Translations under genes and position numbers: made by a program | Part shown: one piece after another, positions 24,574 to 32,355 of the stretch | How the letters are laid out: each line of letters begins with the position of its first letter | How positions within the stretch are numbered: the first letter of the stretch is position 1 | Source: an uncultured Akkermansia sp. | GTDB lineage: Bacteria; Verrucomicrobiota; Verrucomicrobiia; Verrucomicrobiales; Akkermansiaceae | Length of the DNA: 59,866 bases | Direction of reading: 5' to 3' | NCBI GenBank assembly: GCA_900548895.1 | Contig: URLZ01000012.1 | Location: 1 to 59,866 of the forward strand | Notes under the pieces: model-generated | What the model was told of the DNA's origin: nothing | Database searches by the model: none | What the model saw: only the letters and a program-made list of their open reading frames with translations

Positions 24574-25740
24574 ATGTCTTTCCTGTTTTCTAGCTTTGCT
24601 TTACTTGTGGGTTCCTTCTTGTACCCCACTTTTTCTCCAGAAGGAGTGTCTGTTGGCGAACGTCTGAACCCTGATTCCTCTTCGTTTGGAACTGGGTCGC
24701 TAGTCTGGTCCTCTTCTCCAGACTGGGATGTAGTACTGCTCACACCAAGAGACATTAAAATATATTCAGAATTAATGAATATAAGGAAGAGTCTTGACTT
24801 GAAAGATAAGGAACTGGCAGGACTCAGAGATATTTCGCAAAAATTCGATCTTCGGATGGAGGAAGTAGAAAGTGGCACTTCTTTGCTTAAAGAGAAGTTG
24901 GATCGTTTGCAAGAAAAACTTTCTTCTTTACAAGATAAGAGTGGAATACAAGCTCAGCAGTTTAGAAAGGATTTAGACTTCCTTCAGCAATCTGAGCAGA
25001 GCCATGGAGACTCCATTTCCTCGTTACAGAGTGATTTTGCCCGTATTAGAACTGATTTTGACCAGTATCAGGAGAATTTGAGCAGATGTATTAATCGTCT
25101 GCAATGCGGCAATGATGACCAGCTTAGAAACATTCACAACATTCAGTATGAGCAGAATAAAAAGCTCGCGCAGATAGAAAATCTGCAAGATTATTTATGT
25201 GCGGGCCTTGTCGCGATGATCGTCTTATTTTTATCAGGTGTGGGCGTGGCCTTGCTTATGTTAAACCACCGCGTCAAGTGCATTTTTCAGCACTTGATCA
25301 AGAGAAGGCGCGTTGCTTGGGAACGCCTGAAGTGCGAAACTCTCGAGCTCACGTCGCAGTGTATGAAAAGCATCCAGGCGTCCTCTGTCTCTTCGCCTAC
25401 TGATAAGCCGGATCATAGCCCAATGCTTAAGTTCGCCAATGAGGTTGCTCGTATGGAGATGAACTTAAACCGAATGGATCCTTCCTCAAAGGGGTGGAAG
25501 CAGCTCATGAAGGGGCTGGAGCGCATAAAGAATAACTTTTCTGCTTCAGGCTATGATATGGTGCCGTTGCTCGGCCAGCCTTATCAAGAAGGACTGCGCG
25601 CAGACGTCGATTTTGTGGTGGACGATAAACTGCCTGCTGGGGAAAGGCGGATCACCTTTGTAACTCGTCCTCAAGTCAACTACAAAGGAGTCATAATCCA
25701 GAAATCCTGCATTACCGTTTCTCAAAATATATCACACTAA
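24574..25740 (+). CDS. membrane coiled-coil protein with GrpE-like C-terminal domain (Hsp70 module, gene 2)
   Basis: 388 residues. An N-terminal hydrophobic stretch (FLFSSFALLVGSFLY) may be a signal or anchor. Residues 60-205 form a long coiled coil. A membrane helix follows (AGLVAMIVLFLSGVGVALLML, about 209-229), then a basic segment and a C-terminal domain of about 100 residues: MLKFANEVARMEMNLNRMD, then a helix, then YDMVPLLGQPYQEGLRADVD and a segment ending PQVNYKGVIIQKSCITVSQ. The order helix - D/P-LGQP - V - P-G - Y-x-G-x-x-x-x-x-V-V follows the beta-wing of GrpE, the nucleotide-exchange factor of DnaK. This is pattern matching, not a database hit. It stands one base after gene 1 and 8 bp before the Hsp70 gene. 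Likely role: membrane-bound exchange factor. Confidence 0.65.
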   Translation: MSFLFSSFALLVGSFLYPTFSPEGVSVGERLNPDSSSFGTGSLVWSSSPDWDVVLLTPRDIKIYSELMNIRKSLDLKDKELAGLRDISQKFDLRMEEVESGTSLLKEKLDRLQEKLSSLQDKSGIQAQQFRKDLDFLQQSEQSHGDSISSLQSDFARIRTDFDQYQENLSRCINRLQCGNDDQLRNIHNIQYEQNKKLAQIENLQDYLCAGLVAMIVLFLSGVGVALLMLNHRVKCIFQHLIKRRRVAWERLKCETLELTSQCMKSIQASSVSSPTDKPDHSPMLKFANEVARMEMNLNRMDPSSKGWKQLMKGLERIKNNFSASGYDMVPLLGQPYQEGLRADVDFVVDDKLPAGERRITFVTRPQVNYKGVIIQKSCITVSQNISH

Positions 25741-25748
25741 TCTCAATT

Positions 25749-28250
25749 ATGAATCGAGTAAAAATTGATTATGGTATAGACCTCGGCACTACGAATTCAT
25801 CCATTTGCCGGATGGAACGAGGGGTGCCTACCATATGCAAGATCGAGGTAACAGATGACACAATGCCCTCGTGCGTTTTCTTCAACAAAAAGAAGAGTGT
25901 TATAGTGGGAAGCTCTGCTTATCAAGCCATGAAAAGCGATAAGAGACGAGCAACTCACGGCTGGTTGAGCGAGAGTTCGAATGCTTTCATCGAGTTCAAA
26001 AGAACCATGGGAACTGATCAGCAGTACAGGAGCTCCAACATGGGGCGTAGCTACAGTTCCGAGGAGCTCTCGGCAGAAGTCCTTAAAGCTCTCAAATCTT
26101 TCGTAACAGATGAAGAGATAAAAGCCGCCGTGATCACAGTGCCAGCCAAGTTCACAGTTAATCAAAAAACAGCAACGATGAATGCTGCTCACCTCGCCGG
26201 TTTTCAGAGGGTAGAGCTCTTGCAGGAACCCGTTGCTGCTTCTATCGCGTATGGATTAAGTGCCGATCAGAAGGATGGTCATTGGATGGTGTTTGACTTT
26301 GGCGGGGGAACCTTTGATGCAGCATTGCTTCGTGTTGAAGATGGAATCATACAAGTTTTCGACACTGCGGGAGATAACTATTTGGGCGGAAAGAATCTTG
26401 ACGAAGCTCTTGTCGATAGCATAATCATGCCCTCTTTGCTATCGCAATATTCTCTCAATAAGTGTCTCTCGGACCCTGCTCGTAAATCCGTACTTCGAGA
26501 TGCTTTGAAGACATATGCCGAGGATCTGAAAAATCAGCTTTCTTTCAAGCAAAAAGAGGACATACTCTCTAACCTCAGCGAGTTAGGGTGCGATGAACTT
26601 GGGGAAGAAATTGAACTGGATTTAACGGTGAATCAAGATGAGGCGTTCTCGGTGATGCGGCCTATCTTCCAGCGAGCTGTTAATATATGTCTTGATTTGC
26701 TCAAGCGTAATGGCATGAGCGGAGATCAGATTGATAAAATAATTCTTGTCGGAGGCCCCACGCATTGTCCACTCATACGCAATATGCTTGCAGAGCAGGT
26801 CTGCCCTAGAGTGGATTCGAGTATAAATCCGATGACAGCAGTATCGATTGGAGCAGCATTATATGCTTCAACGCTCGATAATGATGTCGTGGAAGAGATG
26901 CCTGCCTCTGATGTTCTTCGTTTCGAAATCGGGTATGAATCAACGACTGTTGAACTTCAGGAATGGGTGAGTATTCGATTAATCAAAGATCTATCCGGTG
27001 ATGCGCGTGCTGGCACTGTTTGGGTGGAGCTTGTGAGGGGAGATGAGGCTTGGTCTAGTGGGCGAACACCCGTCGATAATCAGGGCAACGTGATAGAATG
27101 CTCTCTGCAGGCGGGACGCCCCAATTCTTTCCTTGTGCGTGCATACAATGAAAAGGGCTCTCTCCTTAAGTGCTACCCAGAAGAAATCACGATACTCCAA
27201 GGCGCAAAAGTAGGGGCTGCTCCTCTTCCGTATAACATCGGTATTTCAGTTTGGGACGATCAGAGAGAGAAGGCAGTGTTTCACGTTCTGAAGGGGCTGG
27301 AGAAAAATACGCCCCTTCCAGCCGTCGGTGTCCGCAACGAGCTCCGTAGCACCACGGGGCTTCGCCCGGGAGTCGAGGACGATGTCCTTCTGATCCCCGT
27401 GTATCAGGCGGAAAACAACGCAGAGGGTAGCTTGGCCATTCTACATGAATACGTGGCTGACGTACGCATAAGTGGCGATGAAGTACCAGAGTATATACCA
27501 AAGGATAGTCCCGTTGATATTACGCTCAAGGTTGATTCTTCGGAGATGATGACAATGGAAGTATATTTCTCTCATCAAGACATCACCGTAAGTAAGAAAC
27601 TGGATACGTCACGGCAACAATCCATTCAAGAAGCGGCTGCACGAGTTTCGGAGTTTCTAGACACCGCGAAGGCCAGTCTGGCGCGTCTTGAGGCGGAAGG
27701 TTTAGATGTGAGCTCCCTTCGTGAGGAATTCAAATCTGTGCTTCAGGAGCAGAGAACAAGTAGCGAAAAGAAAGCGGTGTTGGAGCATGTAAAGCAAATG
27801 ATGAGACGCATAGAGGCTAAGGATTCAGAACAAGAATGGACGCGTCTTGTCTCTGCGATAGAGGAATATAGGGAAAAGCTGAGGCGAGCGCAGAGAGAGT
27901 TTGGTGACACTTCAAGTGCGTCTGCTCTCTCCAGGGTGGAAGAAGAGACAAGGAATGCTCTTTTGAGTGGGCAAGTCCCATTGGCGTCCAAAGCCTTGGA
28001 GTCTATGAAAAATATTTACTTCCATCTCACCCAGCTATATCAGTCTATTGGCATAATTCGGTATTGCGATGCACAGTATTCTGATATTGCGTGGAAGAAT
28101 CCGGCACGTGCTCGGCAACTTATAGATCAAGGACTGTCGCAAATATCCAAGTCCCCGAGTAAGGAGGCGCTGAGATCTATAGTCGTGGAGTTAGTGGAGT
28201 TGATTCCGGACGCGGATCTTAGGCGAACTTCTGTGGGACTTAGATTCTGA
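25749..28250 (+). CDS. Hsp70-family ATPase with inserted domain (Hsp70 module, gene 3)
   Basis: 833 residues. All three Hsp70 signatures are present: YGIDLGTTNSSI (about 8-19), VFDFGGGTFDAALLRVEDG with GDNYLGGKNLDEAL (about 180-220), and IDKIILVGGPTHCPLIRNML (about 328-347), so ATP binding is expected. After the nucleotide-binding domain comes an extra Ig-like segment (about 395-495) that DnaK lacks. Next is a substrate-binding beta part (LPYNIGISVWDDQREKAVFH onward, about 495-620) and a long helical tail to 833. It ends in GLRF rather than a DnaK/EEVD-type tail. DnaK is about 640 residues, so this is a divergent, longer relative. It is co-transcribed with J-like and GrpE-like partners. The housekeeping dnaK is not in this window. 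Confidence 0.88.
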   Translation: MNRVKIDYGIDLGTTNSSICRMERGVPTICKIEVTDDTMPSCVFFNKKKSVIVGSSAYQAMKSDKRRATHGWLSESSNAFIEFKRTMGTDQQYRSSNMGRSYSSEELSAEVLKALKSFVTDEEIKAAVITVPAKFTVNQKTATMNAAHLAGFQRVELLQEPVAASIAYGLSADQKDGHWMVFDFGGGTFDAALLRVEDGIIQVFDTAGDNYLGGKNLDEALVDSIIMPSLLSQYSLNKCLSDPARKSVLRDALKTYAEDLKNQLSFKQKEDILSNLSELGCDELGEEIELDLTVNQDEAFSVMRPIFQRAVNICLDLLKRNGMSGDQIDKIILVGGPTHCPLIRNMLAEQVCPRVDSSINPMTAVSIGAALYASTLDNDVVEEMPASDVLRFEIGYESTTVELQEWVSIRLIKDLSGDARAGTVWVELVRGDEAWSSGRTPVDNQGNVIECSLQAGRPNSFLVRAYNEKGSLLKCYPEEITILQGAKVGAAPLPYNIGISVWDDQREKAVFHVLKGLEKNTPLPAVGVRNELRSTTGLRPGVEDDVLLIPVYQAENNAEGSLAILHEYVADVRISGDEVPEYIPKDSPVDITLKVDSSEMMTMEVYFSHQDITVSKKLDTSRQQSIQEAAARVSEFLDTAKASLARLEAEGLDVSSLREEFKSVLQEQRTSSEKKAVLEHVKQMMRRIEAKDSEQEWTRLVSAIEEYREKLRRAQREFGDTSSASALSRVEEETRNALLSGQVPLASKALESMKNIYFHLTQLYQSIGIIRYCDAQYSDIAWKNPARARQLIDQGLSQISKSPSKEALRSIVVELVELIPDADLRRTSVGLRF

Positions 28251-28262
28251 TGATTCCTTGTC

Positions 28263-29924
28263 ATGGACATTGAAACCGGGCAACGTGTTGGCAAATATAC
28301 GGTCGTGTGTGCTCTGCCACACTTTGGGAAGCACAATACCTATTTTCGAGTCATCGATGACCAAGGACGAAAGCGATATATGTGTTTTCAGCCGGAGCCG
28401 TTCAGCTCTTGTGCTTTGCAAGAAAACGTTCAACATGTATGTCTCTTATCTCTCCTTGACCACGGCATAGTCGATGTCAAGGGAGTCAAGATGTTTTACC
28501 GTATCACCGATTTTGTAAGCGGTGAAACTCTGGCACAGAGACTGAAAAGGGAAGGTCGGTTAAGTGTTCATAAGAGCAAGCAGATAGTGCGTCAGCTGCT
28601 TTCGCTTGCCTATTGGCTACACTGTCAGCCCGGAGATTTATCATTGGGAGCGCTTAGCTCTTCGGATATTGTGCTGCACTTGAGAGATGATGGACTCAGC
28701 CTGCTGAGAACCCCTTCTGCTTCTCGTAAAGCTTGCCATGCTCCCGGGAGTGTGGCAGGTCAACCTGACCCTGAAAAGGACGATGTTTATCTTATTGGCA
28801 AATTGTTTTATTTAATGCTTTTCGGAGAAAACCCGAAGAGCATCACATCTGCATGTGGAAACGGTTTCGCCGCCTCTGAGAATTCAAGGGGTACGTGTTT
28901 ATACCCTTTACCTATACCCAAAGACGGTATCTTCGAGCTTAATGATGAAGTTATAAGGATATTAGAGCGAGCTCTTTCTCCTGATCTGAAAGAACGGTAT
29001 GACTCTGTTGCGGTCATGTTAAAAGATCTTGATCTTTCGGATCTGGATCACGGGGGGCAGATGTCGGTTCCAATTAATTCCGATTATGACTCTGGCCCTA
29101 TGGCCGTGGGGAAAATCGGTTCAGCTCGGGGGTTCGCTTCCATAGCAGGAATGAGCGAGCTCAAAAGCTTTTTGACAGCCAGCGTTATCAATCTCCTGCG
29201 TCATACGGATCGTGCAAAACGTTATCGTATACATATTCCCAATGGAATGTTGCTATATGGCCCTCCCGGATGTGGCAAGAGCTTTTTCGCCGAGAAATTT
29301 GCAGAGGAGGTCGGTTACAATAGTATGCATATAAAGGCCTCCGATCTTGCAAGTGTTTATGTTCACGGTACTCAGGGTAAGATAAGAGAGCTTTTCGAAC
29401 AAGCCCGCAATGAGGCTCCGACAGTCATCTGCTTCGATGAGTTTGATGCCATGTCTCCAAGTCGTAATGGGGCACTGAGCCCTCACCAATACGGAGAGGT
29501 AAATGAGCTTCTCTCTCAACTCAATAACTGTGGAAAAGACGGTATCTTTGTAATAGCGTCGACAAATAAACCGGAGCTGATTGATCCAGCTTTTCTACGA
29601 AGCGGAAGAATCGATAAAGTCGTTTACGTCCCAGAGCCAGACTCAGAGGCTCGGAGAGAGCTGTTTTCTCTTCATTTGCAAGGTCGTCCATGCGGTGATG
29701 ATATAGATACGTTGAGACTTGCAGATTTGACTCAGGGGTATGTATGTAGTGATATAGAGGCGATTGTTAACGAGGCAGCTATTTCCGCAGCAGAGCAAGA
29801 TGCCCCAATTCACCAGAGGGATATCGAGGAGGTGATAGAGAGGACTGCGCCATCTGTTAGCAAGAGAACACTTCAATATTATGAACTCATGAAACGAAGG
29901 CTGGATCTAGAGTACGGAAAGTAG
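28263..29924 (+). CDS. pseudokinase-AAA+ ATPase fusion (Hsp70 module, gene 4)
   Basis: 553 residues. Residues 1 to about 260 have the outline of a Hanks-type kinase: a C-lobe with KDDVYLIGKLFYLMLFGENP (the DVxSxG helix) and ALSPDLKERYDSVAVML at its end. The catalytic parts are gone: no VAIK lysine (RYMCFQPE), no HRD (GALSSSDIVLHLRDDG at that place) and no DFG. From about 290 there is a classical-clade AAA+ module: GPPGCGKS (Walker A, about 333-340), VICFDEFDAM (Walker B), VIASTNKPEL (sensor 1), LRSGRIDKVVYVPEPD (arginine finger) and a C-terminal lid. The ATPase should be active and the kinase part should act as a binding module. Last gene of the operon, 12 bp after the Hsp70 gene. Confidence 0.85.
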   Translation: MDIETGQRVGKYTVVCALPHFGKHNTYFRVIDDQGRKRYMCFQPEPFSSCALQENVQHVCLLSLLDHGIVDVKGVKMFYRITDFVSGETLAQRLKREGRLSVHKSKQIVRQLLSLAYWLHCQPGDLSLGALSSSDIVLHLRDDGLSLLRTPSASRKACHAPGSVAGQPDPEKDDVYLIGKLFYLMLFGENPKSITSACGNGFAASENSRGTCLYPLPIPKDGIFELNDEVIRILERALSPDLKERYDSVAVMLKDLDLSDLDHGGQMSVPINSDYDSGPMAVGKIGSARGFASIAGMSELKSFLTASVINLLRHTDRAKRYRIHIPNGMLLYGPPGCGKSFFAEKFAEEVGYNSMHIKASDLASVYVHGTQGKIRELFEQARNEAPTVICFDEFDAMSPSRNGALSPHQYGEVNELLSQLNNCGKDGIFVIASTNKPELIDPAFLRSGRIDKVVYVPEPDSEARRELFSLHLQGRPCGDDIDTLRLADLTQGYVCSDIEAIVNEAAISAAEQDAPIHQRDIEEVIERTAPSVSKRTLQYYELMKRRLDLEYGK

Positions 29925-29960
29925 GATGACAACCAGTGCCAAGCCTGCTGCTCATTTAGT

Positions 29961-29988
29961 TTGCGGAAGGCTACAAAAATCGTATCCT
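29961..29988 (+). promoter_or_regulatory. promoter of the candidate small RNA
   Basis: TTGCGG (29961-29966), 16-bp spacer, TATCCT (29983-29988). The expected start near 29995 falls two bases before the long closing stem of the RNA. Confidence 0.45.
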
Positions 29989-29994
29989 GCCCCT

Positions 29995-30118
29995 ATGCTT
30001 GCTCTCTTTGGCTGCTCAGGATTCAAGAGTGTCCCACGGCGTTGCAGTATGTGAGGAACTTAGGTAGGAGCTCTTCAGCGTGGGTAGGCGCACGGAGCGG
30101 GCGCTAAAGAGACCAAGC
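29995..30118 (+). ncRNA. candidate structured RNA of about 125 nt
   Basis: The ends pair over 16 positions, 29997-30012 (GCTTGCTCTCTTTGGC) with 30103-30118 (GCTAAAGAGACCAAGC), with one C-C mismatch and one G-U pair. Inside, CCCACG pairs with CGTGGG and GTG with CAC, giving one long interrupted hairpin. A promoter stands at the right distance, and no start-stop frame explains the pairing. The size and rod shape would suit a 6S-like RNA or another housekeeping or regulatory RNA. The SRP RNA core sequence is absent. The 3' end is uncertain because no T-run follows. Confidence 0.45.
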
Positions 30119-30580
30119 TAGGCGGGGTGACGCATTCGACGGTGAATCCCGTCTGCACATGTTGACCGGCGCATGGGGCTCTCACGCCTCCAGCCCCGCG
30201 CAGTAGAACTCGTGTGCGCTGCCTGTATCAGCCGGCACTTTAACAGGCAAGGATGGGCGAGGTTTGTGAGGGGGGATGTTTTGGCACGGAGGAAGGAAGC
30301 GGCGGGTTTGCGGGCTCGATACGGCGGATTGAACGGCTCGGTGGGCGGAGTCGAGAGCCGGGGCGTGGAGGCTGCGGGCCGCGCGAAGCGGGGCCGGGGT
30401 GCGGGAGAGTTCGCGGCCGTAGCGCTTGCCGCGGAGGCGGAAGTGACGCGGGTGATGACGCTGTTGATGGGTTATTCTCAGTCTGTTGGGGCGGTTTTGC
30501 GGTGCTCGGGGCAGGGGACTCGGCGGTGGGGGCTCCGTGCCGAGGGGCGGAGGAAAAATCCGCTCGGTGCAAATTTGGGG

Positions 30581-30609
30581 TTGCAAGGAGGAAAAAGCTG
30601 GGGTAGAAT
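30581..30609 (+). promoter_or_regulatory. promoter of acpP
   Basis: TTGCAA (30581-30586), 17-bp spacer, TAGAAT (30604-30609). The transcript would begin near 30616, giving a leader of about 25 nt before the ATG at 30641. Confidence 0.7.
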
Positions 30610-30640
30610 AGCCGCACTTAAAACCTCAGTCATAAATCTT

Positions 30641-30880
30641 ATGTCCGACAACATCGAATCCCAGGTTAAAGACATCATCGTCGAGCAGCTCGGCGTTGAG
30701 CCCGAAAAGGTGACCCTCGAGGCCAAGTTCATCGAGGATCTCGGCGCTGACTCTCTCGACATCGTCGAGCTCATCATGGCGTTCGAGGAGAAGTTCTCCA
30801 TCGAGGTGCCCGAGGAAGCTTCTGAAGGTCTCAAGACCGTTCAGGATGTGATCGACTTCATCAACAAGAGCAAGGCCTGA
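30641..30880 (+). CDS. acpP: acyl carrier protein
   Basis: 79 residues, acidic, with the phosphopantetheine site [18 protein letters not shown] (Ser at about 37) and the usual four-helix pattern ([16 protein letters not shown] near the start, [11 protein letters not shown] at the end). It carries growing acyl chains in fatty-acid synthesis. It stands alone here, without fabF or fabG next to it, with its own promoter and a hairpin terminator. Codons are C-rich, as expected for a highly expressed gene. There is no Shine-Dalgarno sequence. Confidence 0.97.
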   Translation: MSDNIESQVKDIIVEQLGVEPEKVTLEAKFIEDLGADSLDIVELIMAFEEKFSIEVPEEASEGLKTVQDVIDFINKSKA

Positions 30881-30900
30881 TCGGCTGAGAGCTTTTCATG

Positions 30901-30939
30901 GGGCGGCTTCTCCCGATGGGCGGAGCCGCCCTTATTGTT
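30901..30939 (+). terminator. terminator after acpP
   Basis: GGGCGGC (30901-30907) pairs with GCCGCCC (30925-30931), followed by TTATTGTT. The tail is T-rich but not a pure run. Confidence 0.6.
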
Positions 30940-30972
30940 ATCTCGGCCCGCTGCGGCTTTTCCGTGTTCTGA

Positions 30973-31503
30973 ATGGCTTTGGAGGATCAGCGCATCGCCT
31001 ACGCGATGCAGGAGACGAGGCTCCTGTATGTGCCGGATCGCCGGATTGACAGTTTCGGTGATTCGCGCTTTCGCTTTGCCCTGGTGTCTGAGCTGATGGA
31101 TTCGGTGGGCTGCTGCCGCGTGCGCACCGGCTGGGTGGAGGCGCATCGCCCCCGCATTTTGCGCCCGCCGGATTTGCGCGAGATTGAGATGGAGGGCTTC
31201 AGCCCTGAGGTGGCCGGCTTTTTCCGCTGGATGCAGGAGCGCGGGGCGCGCTTGCAGCCGCTGATCAACTACGGTTTTCAATTTGCCCGCTCGTCCGTGG
31301 AGGAGGAGTTGGTGCACGAGGATGTGCGCGAGGTGGAGGATCGCGTCGTGCAGGAGGCTCGCTCTTCCGGGGATCCCTTCCGCGCCGTGATTCACGGGGT
31401 GGATGATGATTGGGAGCTGTCGCTGCTGCGCTTCATGGTGGAAATGATTCAGAAGTCTCATGAGATCAATATTTTTGACTTTAAGCGCCGCGGTTTGCTG
31501 TAG
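30973..31503 (+). CDS. conserved-looking protein of unknown function
   Basis: 176 residues, soluble, no signal peptide or membrane helix. Landmarks: MALEDQRIAYAMQETRLLYV, DRRIDSFGDSRFRFALVSEL and a strongly acidic helix (VEEELVHEDVREVEDRVVQE). No family recognised. Its 3' end overlaps the start of the LysM protein gene by 44 bp in another frame, an arrangement that suggests joint expression. A role linked to the cell wall would fit the neighbour, but nothing in the protein itself supports it. Confidence 0.65.
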   Translation: MALEDQRIAYAMQETRLLYVPDRRIDSFGDSRFRFALVSELMDSVGCCRVRTGWVEAHRPRILRPPDLREIEMEGFSPEVAGFFRWMQERGARLQPLINYGFQFARSSVEEELVHEDVREVEDRVVQEARSSGDPFRAVIHGVDDDWELSLLRFMVEMIQKSHEINIFDFKRRGLL

Positions 31504-32314
31504 TCTGCTGGCGGCGGCGGAGGACGGCCCCGCGAATTATTCTCTCTGGCCCCGCCGACCGGCGGAGCTGGAGCAGGCGCGCCGCCTGATGTCCGAGGGC
31601 AAGAAGAGTGAGGCGGCGTATCTGCTGCGGCCGTACTGGACGGCGCCGGGCATTGTGGGGCGCGAGGCGCGCCAGCTCACGAGTCTGATCAATGTGCCGC
31701 GCTATTTGTCGCGCCAGCATCCGCGCGCGTATCTCTACACGATCAAGCGCGGGGATTCGCTGCCGCGCATTGCCCGCAACACGAAGTGCCTGCAGGAGCT
31801 GCTCATGCTGCTCAACGGCCTGGTGGAGCCCTCGCGCCTGATGGCCGGGCAGAAGCTGGTGGCCGTGCCGGTGACGCAGCGGGTGGAGATTCATCTGGCG
31901 CACCGCGAGGTTTCGGTGTGGGACGGCGATATCCTCGTGGCGGATTACGTGATTGAGGAGGTGAACGGGGTGAAGATCGCCGGACAGAATGAGGTGACGA
32001 CGCTCAAGTCCTGCGATTCGTACGTGGACGGGGCGCGCGTGCGCAGTGTGGGCTCGGGGCTGGCGGCGACGGATCGCGCGCTGGTGCTGGCTTCTGGCTG
32101 CGTGCTGAGCGCGGGCGAGGGCGGCCGGGCGGTGCTGCGGATGAATCAGCGCGATCTCAATGAGATGGCGCTGCTGCTGGCGCCGGGGGCTGAGGTGTGC
32201 CTGGTGCGCGATGAGGAGGCTTATGCGCGCGAGCGCCAAGCGGCTCGCGAGTCGGCGGCCTCGGCTCAGGGGGCCGACGAGGCGGTGGAGGTTGAGGAGG
32301 AGCCGGCGAGCTGA
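31460..32314 (+). CDS. secreted LysM protein, possibly with a degenerate L,D-transpeptidase-like domain
   Basis: 284 residues with a signal peptide (RSIFLTLSAAVCCSLLAAA-ED). A LysM peptidoglycan-binding domain is at about 94-136 (YTIKRGDSLPRIARNTKCLQ then MAGQKLVAVPV). The part after it (RVEIHLAHREVSVWDGDILV then VLASGCVLS and LRMNQRDLNEMALLLAPGAE) has the order of strands of a YkuD-type L,D-transpeptidase, including a GC pair. It lacks the catalytic His of the usual HGC site and has about a dozen extra residues, so it may be inactive. The C-terminus is acidic. The start lies inside the preceding gene (44-bp overlap), and a clear terminator includes its stop codon. Confidence 0.7.
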   Translation: MRSIFLTLSAAVCCSLLAAAEDGPANYSLWPRRPAELEQARRLMSEGKKSEAAYLLRPYWTAPGIVGREARQLTSLINVPRYLSRQHPRAYLYTIKRGDSLPRIARNTKCLQELLMLLNGLVEPSRLMAGQKLVAVPVTQRVEIHLAHREVSVWDGDILVADYVIEEVNGVKIAGQNEVTTLKSCDSYVDGARVRSVGSGLAATDRALVLASGCVLSAGEGGRAVLRMNQRDLNEMALLLAPGAEVCLVRDEEAYARERQAARESAASAQGADEAVEVEEEPAS

Positions 32315-32355
32315 GGCGCCGTCGGATGGGGCTTGTTGGCTCGGGCTCTTTTTTT
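32300..32355 (+). terminator. intrinsic terminator after the LysM gene
   Basis: GAGCC-GG-CGAGC (32300-32311) pairs with GCTCG-GGCTC (32339-32348), a 10-bp stem with a two-base bulge, followed at once by seven T. The 5' arm overlaps the end of the coding sequence. Confidence 0.75.

Larger units (their letters stand above)
29925..30640. other. 716-bp intergenic region at the right edge of the AT-rich block
   Basis: Holds a candidate structured RNA with its own promoter (29961-30118), then about 460 bp of GC-rich sequence with no convincing gene, then the acpP promoter (30581-30609). A long frame reading into acpP from 30173 is rejected because it crosses the promoter and has no protein-like character before the acpP ATG. 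Confidence 0.6.

Noticed and set aside
29995..30118. Reading the structured region as SRP RNA (4.5S) or tmRNA
   Set aside because: The SRP core sequence (GUCAGG...GGAAG...AGCAG) and tmRNA ends are absent. The RNA is left unnamed.
30173..30640. N-terminal extension of acpP in the same frame
   Set aside because: It would add 156 residues of Arg/Gly-rich sequence to ACP and crosses the acpP promoter. The ATG at 30641 gives a normal ACP.
21705..30640. Attachment-site repeats flanking the Hsp70 module
   Set aside because: Short look-alikes such as CTAGCTGG and CCAAGCTAG near the edges are too short and not in direct orientation.
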